NCBI GenBank assembly: GCA_037134755.1
Contig: JBAXLO010000115.1
Coordinates: forward strand, 1 to 13,865
From: JBAXLO01 sp037134755
GTDB lineage: Bacteria; Bacteroidota; Bacteroidia; Bacteroidales; JACABE01
Reading direction: 5' to 3'
DNA: 13,865 nucleotides
A model generated the notes under the pieces. It did no database searches. It saw nothing but the letters and a program-made list of their open reading frames with translations, and was not told the origin of the DNA. Both the position numbers and the translations under genes were made by a program. Positions 1 to 6,091 of the stretch are shown here, piece after piece. How positions within the stretch are numbered: the first letter of the stretch is position 1; each line of letters starts with the position of its first letter.

Positions 1-220
1 ACTAAATTTGATTTAGGAAAATTAATAATATACAGCATTTAGTCATTCAACAACATTACCGTTCTTTTATAATTATTAACAAGAAATTGATAAATAAAAG
101 CACCACTTACAGTTATATTAATTATTTTAATAATACCCATTAAAAACTTACCATAGCCATTGTTATAAATAACTTCTAATAATAATTGTAATAATAAAAT
201 GTATTGTCATTTATTTATAC

Positions 221-228
221 TATTTTTG
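221..228 (+). promoter_or_regulatory. Bacteroidota-type -7 promoter box
   Basis: TATTTTTG matches the Bacteroidota sigma-factor -7 consensus TAnnTTTG and lies 23 nt before the preferred ATG at 252. A TTG at 204-206 is only 14 nt upstream, shorter than the usual ~19 nt, so the -33 element is weak or absent. The predicted start of transcription is near 234. Confidence 0.5.
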
Positions 229-251
229 TATCATAATTAAAAATGTTTAAA

Positions 252-2294
252 ATGAAAAAAATAATTACTTTAATTTTCGCATGTTTGTTAGGTCTTACAA
301 TGGCCAGCGCTCAAACATTTTCTGATGATTTCGAATCCTACACAGTGGGTTCGTTGCTTGGTCCTCAATCACCCAACTGGGGTACATGGAGTGGTGCAGG
401 TGGTGGCACTGACGATGTAAATGTTGTTTCAACAGATAATCATACTGCCGGTGGATCCAAATCCATTTACTTTACTTCTACTGCTGCTACAGGTGGTCCA
501 ACTGATTGTGTTTTGCCATTTGGCACTTCGCCACTTACAACAGGAGAGTTCACTTTTACCGCATGGATTAAGATACCAAGTGGTAAAGATGCTTATTTCA
601 ATTTTCAAGGGAATGCGACAATGGGAAATATGTATACATTGGATTGCTGGATGAATGCAAATGGAACTTTAAGTATTCAAAATACAGGAACTCAAGTTTT
701 ATTGGGTACACATCCTTTTGATCAATGGTTTAAATTAACGATTGATGCAAATTTCAACACCAATACATGGAAATTATCTGTTAACGATACATCACAAGGA
801 ACCTGGCAGAACACAAACAATCAGGTATATGCTATCGACATTTATCCTTCTGATGCTTCTGCAAGTTTTTGGGTAGATGATGTTTCTTATAATGTTGTTC
901 CATACACATTACCTACATTAGATGCTGCTGTAAATCTGATAAGTGTCACTAATGGATTAGTCAGTCAAACACGCAACCTTTCTGTTAAAGTTCGCAACCT
1001 TAGTACAACTACAATTACCTCATTTGATCTTTCAGTAGATCAAAATGGCGGTACTCCTGTTGTTCAAAATGTTACCGGCGCTAGTCTTGCTTCTTTAGCT
1101 ACTTCAGTTGTTAATATCACTTCACCTTTCACTTTGGTTGCCGGAGTTAATACTTTCAGAGCTATTATAAGTAACGTTAATGGCGTAGGTCCTGATAGTC
1201 TTGCAACAGATGACACTATTGCTACTTCAATAACTCCTGTTACTCCTGCAGCCGGCAAAATGGTAGCAGTCGAAGAAGCAACAGGCACATGGTGCGGATG
1301 GTGTGTTAGAGGTGCTGTTTATATGGATATGATGAAAGCAAAATATCCCGGTTTCTTTGCAGGAGTTGCTGTTCATAATGCTGACCCAATGGTATTCACT
1401 GCTTACGATGCAGGTATAGGAACATTAATAAGTGGTTATCCAACTGCTTTAGTTGATAGGTTAGCTGGAGTAGATCCAAGTGTTATGGAAACTGATTTCT
1501 TAAGCCGTATCCAAATTGCACCTAAAGCATTTATCGTTAATGGAGCTACTTATGATTCAACTACTCGTGTATTAAAAGTTTCATTAACTACAACTATACA
1601 ACAAAACATTACAGGTGATTACAGAATTGCTTGTGTTCTTACCGAAGACAATGTTACGGGTACTGCAAGTGGTTATAACCAGTCAAATTATTATTCAGGA
1701 GGTTCTTACGGTGTTATGGGTGGCTATGAACTTTTAGCGAATCCTGTTCCTGCTATCCAGATGCATTACAACCATGTAGGTAGAGTAATTAGTCCTGATT
1801 TTCCGGGCTTACCAAATGCGTTCGGTGCTAGTGCAAATATTGGTCAGTCATTTACTCATACATTTACATACACTTTACCAACTACTTGGAATACATCTAA
1901 AATTAATATCTTAGGTTTATTTATCGACAATACCGGAAAAATTGATAATGCATCAGAAGTTACCATACCTGAAGCTATAAATAATGGCTATGTTATCGGA
2001 ACAGAAGTTGGAACAACAGGTATTGCGGACACTTATGATTTAGGTTCTCAAATAAGTTTATACCCCAACCCTACTACTAACAATTCTTATATTACTTTAA
2101 ATTTAGATCAGAAATCAGAAGTTTCTGTTGCTATTTATGAAGTAAATGGTGCATTAGTTGCTAAAAAGGATTATGGTAAACTTTCAGGTGGGATGCTATT
2201 ACCAATTGAATTGACAAACTGTAGCAAAGGAATGTACTTTGTTAATATCACTATTGATGGCAAAACAACAATTAAAAAATCAGTAAAAAATTAA
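252..2294 (+). CDS. T9SS-exported Omp28/thioredoxin-fold protein
   Basis: Predicted secreted or cell-surface protein. Residue numbers count from an upstream in-frame ATG at 243. I prefer the ATG at 252 because MKKIITL opens a normal signal peptide ending near ASAQ (residue 24), and it leaves a short leader after the -7 box. Residues ~26-220 look like a LamG/concanavalin-type beta-sandwich (DDFESY start, FWVDDVSY end). Residues ~225-335 look like a CARDB/Ig-like spacer. Residues ~337-580 resemble the Bacteroidota Omp28 family: TWCGWC (349-354) is a thioredoxin-type CxxC and GYPT (398-401) fits the cis-proline loop. The C-terminal ~80 residues (SLYPNP at 605-610, then GMYFVNI and KKSVKN) are a T9SS type A sorting domain. 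The sequence thus supports T9SS export. Disulfide exchange or redox activity outside the cell is inferred, and the substrate is unknown. The gene stands alone and converges on the cytochrome block. Confidence 0.88.
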   Translation: MKKIITLIFACLLGLTMASAQTFSDDFESYTVGSLLGPQSPNWGTWSGAGGGTDDVNVVSTDNHTAGGSKSIYFTSTAATGGPTDCVLPFGTSPLTTGEFTFTAWIKIPSGKDAYFNFQGNATMGNMYTLDCWMNANGTLSIQNTGTQVLLGTHPFDQWFKLTIDANFNTNTWKLSVNDTSQGTWQNTNNQVYAIDIYPSDASASFWVDDVSYNVVPYTLPTLDAAVNLISVTNGLVSQTRNLSVKVRNLSTTTITSFDLSVDQNGGTPVVQNVTGASLASLATSVVNITSPFTLVAGVNTFRAIISNVNGVGPDSLATDDTIATSITPVTPAAGKMVAVEEATGTWCGWCVRGAVYMDMMKAKYPGFFAGVAVHNADPMVFTAYDAGIGTLISGYPTALVDRLAGVDPSVMETDFLSRIQIAPKAFIVNGATYDSTTRVLKVSLTTTIQQNITGDYRIACVLTEDNVTGTASGYNQSNYYSGGSYGVMGGYELLANPVPAIQMHYNHVGRVISPDFPGLPNAFGASANIGQSFTHTFTYTLPTTWNTSKINILGLFIDNTGKIDNASEVTIPEAINNGYVIGTEVGTTGIADTYDLGSQISLYPNPTTNNSYITLNLDQKSEVSVAIYEVNGALVAKKDYGKLSGGMLLPIELTNCSKGMYFVNITIDGKTTIKKSVKN

Positions 2295-2315
2295 TCTCTA
2301 ATAATATTTAATCTT

Positions 2316-2350
2316 AAAAAATGCCGGGAAGCTCTTTCCCGGCATTTTTT
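2316..2350 (+). terminator. Rho-independent terminator of the T9SS gene
   Basis: A 15-bp perfect stem (2316-2330 with 2336-2350) has the core ATGCCGGGAA, the loop GCTCT, and a T-run inside and after the 3' arm. It starts 22 nt after the stop codon. The A-run on the 5' side means it could also stop transcripts coming from the opposite strand. Confidence 0.9.
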
Positions 2351-2386
2351 TATTTCTTTTATTTTCTTTTGGTTTGATAATTAATG

Positions 2387-2394
2387 TATATTTG
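2387..2394 (+). promoter_or_regulatory. Possible orphan promoter, -7 box
   Basis: TATATTTG followed by CA matches the TAnnTTTG consensus. A TTG at 2369-2371 is 15 nt upstream, a short spacing. No gene follows on this strand. The box points at the 22-bp hairpin starting at 2434, so it may drive a short RNA, or it may be a chance match in AT-rich DNA. Confidence 0.3.
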
Positions 2395-2433
2395 CAGAAA
2401 ATAATAAAAGGAATGTGCTATTTTAATTGGATA

Positions 2434-2483
2434 GGTAGAGTAGAGCGGGAAGGATTTTATTATCCTTCCCGCTCTACTCTACC
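2434..2483 (+). repeat. Perfect 22-bp inverted repeat (hairpin)
   Basis: Arms 2434-2455 and 2462-2483 are exact reverse complements over 22 nt, separated by the 6-nt loop TTTATT. The arm begins GGTAGAGTAGAGCGGG and is much richer in G+C than the flanks. There is no T-run directly after it, so it is not a standard terminator. It could be a structured small RNA, a palindromic repeat of the REP or MITE type, or a remnant of a mobile element end. Copy number elsewhere in the genome is unknown. Confidence 0.7.
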
Positions 2484-2640
2484 GTTCTATTCATCCCATT
2501 CGTCCAGCGTTTTTTTATAGGTCACGGCTAATCAGCTCTAAAAACCCAACAACAACCTTTTTCCACAAATAGGTCGCCACTCTACGGCTTGTCTTACTCT
2601 CTTCTCCTTTCAGAAGAGGGGTCGGGAGTGAGGTGAAAAT
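2484..2640. other. GC-richer non-coding stretch with inverted repeat
   Basis: No supportable gene. A T-run at 2510-2516 lies ~30 nt after the 22-bp hairpin. A 7-bp inverted repeat, CTCTTCT (2599-2605) with AGAAGAG (2612-2618), sits in a stretch ending GGGGTCGGGAGTGAGGTG. Its composition is unlike the flanks, which suggests a dispersed repeat fragment or decayed mobile element, but no element can be named. Confidence 0.4.
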
Positions 2641-2890
2641 GATATTTACAACCCTACGTGCGAAAATGTCCATCCTTTTACGATATCTGCAATCCCACGT
2701 GCGAAATTGTCCTCCCTTTTACGATAACTGCAATTCCTTTTTGGATATCTGCAACCCTTCTTGCGAAAATATCCTCCCTTTTACGATATCTACAATTCCT
2801 TTTTGGATATCTGCAATCCCACGTGCGAAAATATCCTCCCTTTTACAATATCTGCAGTTCCCGGCACAATATTTACAAGTCCGGAAAATC
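2641..2890. repeat. Tandem array, alternating 41- and 21-nt units
   Basis: Units begin at 2641, 2682, 2723, 2744, 2785, 2806, 2847 and 2868, giving steps of 41, 41, 21, 41, 21, 41 and 21 nt. Nearly every unit opens with a variant of GATATCTGCAA. The 41-nt units continue with CGTGCGAAAAT and CCTCCCTTTTAC, while the first two 21-nt units end TTCCTTTTTG. Three 62-nt composites (41+21) begin at 2682, 2744 and 2806. Later units decay. A period of 62 is not a multiple of three, so the overlapping open frames change frame from unit to unit and are not credible genes. All steps are close to whole numbers of B-DNA turns, which would put the boxes on one helix face. Confidence 0.85.
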
Positions 2891-3283
2891 TTTATACAAA
2901 TCCTATAGAAAACGCTACATTTATTTAAAAAGATAGCTTAGTATCGGAAGAGAATTGCACAATTCCTTTATAGGATTGTAAAGTTACTAAAAGTGCTTTT
3001 ACAATAAAAATCGGAAATTTACACACAAAGGAAGACGAATCTACAACTCATGTTATACTATTTTTCTTTTCACAACCAAACTTCGTCAGTTGTGAGTAGT
3101 TGTATCGTTATTCTTACTTTGAGCATTGTTTTGCTTAAATGAATATTTACCATATTGCTTTGATGGTTGTAGGTGCTTTAATGTAATACCCATATAATGA
3201 ATAAATAGATTGCATTTCTTTTGTGAATTTATTACATGCTTTGGTGCAACATTGTCAAAACTTGCGCAGCGCTGTCAATTCTA
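2891..3283. other. Non-coding stretch between the two arrays
   Basis: No gene seen. Small inverted repeats occur: ACAAT (2959-2963) can pair with ATTGT (2975-2979), and ATTGTAAA (2975-2982) can instead pair with TTTACAAT (2998-3005), so the two hairpins exclude each other. CACAAC (3071-3076) can pair with GTTGTG (3089-3094). No promoter or downstream gene gives these a role. Confidence 0.4.
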
Positions 3284-3449
3284 TATCAATTCGACAGTGG
3301 AACGAGGCGCTTTTTCCATTTCCACTATCAATTCGACAACGGATCGAGGCGCTTTGGCATATTCTCTATCAATTCGACAACGGATCTAGGCGCTTTTTCC
3401 ATTTCCACTATCAATTCGACAACGGATCAAGGCGCTTTGGCATATTCTC
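3284..3449. repeat. Tandem array, alternating 42- and 41-nt units
   Basis: Four units start at 3284, 3326, 3367 and 3409 and have lengths 42, 41, 42 and 41. All begin TATCAATTCGACA and share GGCGCTTT in the middle. Units 1 and 3 end TTCCATTTCCAC; units 2 and 4 end GGCATATTCTC. The true repeat is therefore an 83-nt two-part unit present twice, and the second copy is nearly identical to the first. The unit is not obviously related in sequence to the 2641-2890 array but has almost the same step. Frames open through it are side effects of the repeat. Confidence 0.88.
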
Positions 3450-3533
3450 TGTATGATTTACAATATTCTTCATCCGTTGCGTCGTGGGCTCAAATTTATT
3501 TGCAAGGAGATTTTATGTTTTCACAATAAAAAT

Positions 3534-3565
3534 AAAAAGGCTGCCTTTACTAAGACAACCTTTTT
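3534..3565 (-). terminator. Terminator of the 16-heme cytochrome gene
   Basis: It lies 10 nt beyond the stop codon at 3576. Read on the minus strand, AAAAAGGTTG pairs with CAGCCTTTTT as a 10-bp stem with one U-G wobble, followed by a T-rich tract. On the plus strand the same position would be a C-A mismatch, so the hairpin fits minus-strand transcription. Confidence 0.75.
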
Positions 3566-3575
3566 ATAAAGTATT

Positions 3576-5966
3576 TTACTTTTGATTGTTATCGACAAAT
3601 TCTTTTAACTCTTTATCGTTTATGAGTTCATTGTTTACAAAGTCATCCATAGTAATGTTATTCTTTTCGATAGCATTAATAAAATACTTAGTAAAATAAC
3701 TCATCTTTTTAGCATCAAGTTTACCATTTTTTATCTGTAAATATTCTAATATTACTTTATGATATTTCAAACGATGCTCTCCTTTATAATGATTTATAGT
3801 CATTTTACCATTAAATACAGTATAACTTACAGGATATTCTTTTGGATGAAAAATTACAAAGAACCAATGCCAGATAATAATAGCAAGCGTAGCCAATATA
3901 GCTTCGTAGAAATGTACAATTTCACTTACTTTTATAAACCAAAGCGGAGCCCAGTTGCCAACAACTGTTGGAAACCACAACACTAAACCGGTTATTCCCA
4001 TTACAACAGTTCCCCATATCAATGCCCAATATTCCATCTTTTCAATGTAATTGTAATTATCGTATTGAGGATGTTTCTTAGTTAAACGCATATAGAACAT
4101 CATTGTGCCAAACAACTGTGTAATATCACTAAAATTAGGGAATAATCCTTTTACTACGTCGTGTCCTCTACGTGTAAATAATAAATAAATAACATGATAA
4201 AACGATAAAACTATCATAACAACAGCTGCGCTTCTATGCACCCACTGACGAATAACTTCATTGAAACCTAGTTTATACATTATTTGTCCGAATACAGTTT
4301 CAGGATATTTAAGCATAAACCCTGTAGTTGCAAGTATCAAGAACGAACTTAAGAGGAAAGTATGTTGTATTAATTCATTTTTAGTAAAACGAGGAATCCT
4401 TATTTCATTCTTAGTTTTCCTAAATCTTATTTGCATTTCATAAATGAGAATTAACATATTATGAACAAACATCCAACCTATAACAATAACAATTAACCAG
4501 AAATAAACTTTCTTAACAATAGATTCGATGTTAGCTGAATTCTTTTCCTGAGTTGTATGAGAATAACTATTTGCAAAAACCTCGGAAGCTTCAGGATGAC
4601 ATTTCTTACAAGTGTTAACAATATTGTTTTTATTTATTGATGATTCAGGATGATCTTTAGGTAATATTTTATGCACATTATGACAATCTACACACAAAGC
4701 AACTTTATTATCACCATGTTTAGAAGCACGTCCATGATAACTATCCATATAGCTGTTAGCATTCTTAGTACTCATTCCATAACGCTGCGAAAGCAACAAA
4801 CTCTGATGACATTGCATGCAAGTTTCATCTTGAATTTTCTTAACAGCATCTCTTTTGTTGCCATTATATACCGACTGCATACTATGTTCGCTATGACAAT
4901 CATTACATGAAGGTGCACTGCGAATACCTTTCTTTACAGCTAACCAATGTATTGATTTTTCGTAATCTTCTGTAATTTGTTTATGACATTTTTCGCAAGT
5001 ATTAGGTACATTAACTCCGGCAATCTTCGAACCAAACTGAACTCTGTTCTTAATATCATGTTTCCCATGACAATTAACACATGTAGGAGCATTTTTATTA
5101 CCTGATAAAAGCCTTTTACCATGTACACTTGATGTATACATTTTTCCGGGCTGATTACCCGATAATGAATGTTTCTTTATGAACTCAGGATTGTCATGAC
5201 ATTTGCCACATGTTGCAACTAAATTAGTAGGATACACCTTAGAGTTTTTATCTTTAACAGGATAAATTTCGTGAGAACCATGACAATTCCAGCATTGTGC
5301 AGCTTCATTAACACCTTCGGTTAATGATAAACCATGAATACTTTCTTTGTGTTCTTTGGCAATAGCACTATGGCATAAATAACAATCAGCCAACACACCA
5401 TCTTTAGGTGCTTTTTGATGATTATCTAAATTATTAACAACATAGCTATGACAATTTGCACACGATAAATTCTTATGTACTGATTTAGATAACTCTGCTT
5501 TATGATCAACTTTATTATGACATTTGGCACAATTATCACCCTGATTACTTACAGTGTGATAAGGTACAATCTTGATACCCGGCCTATGACATTTGCCACA
5601 ATAAGTCTTTTCTTTAGTAACAACTGAAGAAGGATTTACAACATTATGCGTACCGTGGCATGACTTGCAATTAGGTGCTTTTTCTTCAGTTAAATGTTTT
5701 AATTTGCGATGCACATCATTCAGCATTTGTGCATTTAATGATGAGTGACATTTTTTACATTCTACCTTTTTGGCAGATCCTTTTGCGTGTTCTTCTTTTA
5801 TAATATCATCGTGGCAATCGCCACATTTTACAACTTTATCATGAGCAGACTTTGCAACAAAGTTCTCATGGCAATCAAGGCAATTAATTTCTTGAGCTTT
5901 TAATAAACTACTGTAAGTGAAGATAAATAAGATAAAGAAGAAAAAACTTATTAACGTTTTTTTCAT
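3576..5966 (-). CDS. 16-heme cytochrome c fused to cytochrome b domain (CbcL-like)
   Basis: 796 aa. Probable inner-membrane quinone-linked electron-transfer protein with its heme domain in the periplasm. The signal peptide is residues 1-24 (ends KAQ). Sixteen CxxCH sites begin at residues 29, 48, 70, 100, 123, 146, 169, 195, 225, 253, 296, 324, 354, 383, 425 and 453, with many spare His (SIHG, SVHG) as distal ligands. Five membrane segments follow at ~487-509, 535-555, 577-597, 645-665 and 683-707. The last four match a HydC/FdnI-type di-heme cytochrome b; His 535, 577, 591, 685 and 700 are candidate b-heme ligands. A cytosolic tail follows. This domain order is that of Geobacter CbcL, which has fewer c hemes. 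It is a clear paralogue of the gene at 6092-8887 (shared RFTK, ATTGFMLK-like and GLVLWFP-like motifs) and last in the minus-strand block. Direction of electron flow and redox partner are not shown. Confidence 0.9.
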   Translation of the reverse strand: MKKTLISFFFFILFIFTYSSLLKAQEINCLDCHENFVAKSAHDKVVKCGDCHDDIIKEEHAKGSAKKVECKKCHSSLNAQMLNDVHRKLKHLTEEKAPNCKSCHGTHNVVNPSSVVTKEKTYCGKCHRPGIKIVPYHTVSNQGDNCAKCHNKVDHKAELSKSVHKNLSCANCHSYVVNNLDNHQKAPKDGVLADCYLCHSAIAKEHKESIHGLSLTEGVNEAAQCWNCHGSHEIYPVKDKNSKVYPTNLVATCGKCHDNPEFIKKHSLSGNQPGKMYTSSVHGKRLLSGNKNAPTCVNCHGKHDIKNRVQFGSKIAGVNVPNTCEKCHKQITEDYEKSIHWLAVKKGIRSAPSCNDCHSEHSMQSVYNGNKRDAVKKIQDETCMQCHQSLLLSQRYGMSTKNANSYMDSYHGRASKHGDNKVALCVDCHNVHKILPKDHPESSINKNNIVNTCKKCHPEASEVFANSYSHTTQEKNSANIESIVKKVYFWLIVIVIGWMFVHNMLILIYEMQIRFRKTKNEIRIPRFTKNELIQHTFLLSSFLILATTGFMLKYPETVFGQIMYKLGFNEVIRQWVHRSAAVVMIVLSFYHVIYLLFTRRGHDVVKGLFPNFSDITQLFGTMMFYMRLTKKHPQYDNYNYIEKMEYWALIWGTVVMGITGLVLWFPTVVGNWAPLWFIKVSEIVHFYEAILATLAIIIWHWFFVIFHPKEYPVSYTVFNGKMTINHYKGEHRLKYHKVILEYLQIKNGKLDAKKMSYFTKYFINAIEKNNITMDDFVNNELINDKELKEFVDNNQK

Positions 5967-6003
5967 AGAAATTATGTATTTTAATGATTTGAATTTTCAG
6001 TTT

Positions 6004-6055
6004 AAAAAAAGACGATAACACTTTGCTTATAATGCATTGTGTTATCGTTTTTATT
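6004..6055 (-). terminator. Terminator of the 19-heme cytochrome gene
   Basis: ACGATAACAC (6012-6021) pairs exactly with GTGTTATCGT (6039-6048). On the minus strand the stem is followed by a C and then a seven-T run (6010-6004). It sits in the 125-nt gap between the two large cytochrome genes. I see no TAnnTTTG box between it and the next start at 5966, so it may be leaky and reduce rather than stop expression of the 16-heme gene. Confidence 0.75.
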
Positions 6056-6091
6056 TATTTGTGTAACATTATTATTAAAAAATAAAAGCTT

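Noticed and set aside
1..42. Possible 13-codon C-terminus entering from the left edge on the plus strand
   Set aside because: Too short to tell from chance in AT-rich DNA.
2641..2890. CRISPR-like regular repeats
   Set aside because: Intervals are themselves repeated and not unique, units are degenerate, lengths alternate 41/21, and no cas genes are nearby.
2633..2936. Two overlapping open frames of ~91 aa on the plus strand
   Set aside because: Both run through the tandem array; repeated Cys-Asn-Pro phrases come from the DNA repeat, the 62-nt period breaks frame, and there is no promoter.
3223..3529. Open frames of 77 and 97 aa on the plus strand
   Set aside because: They consist of the 83-nt repeat read in two frames, with no conserved-looking composition or start signal.
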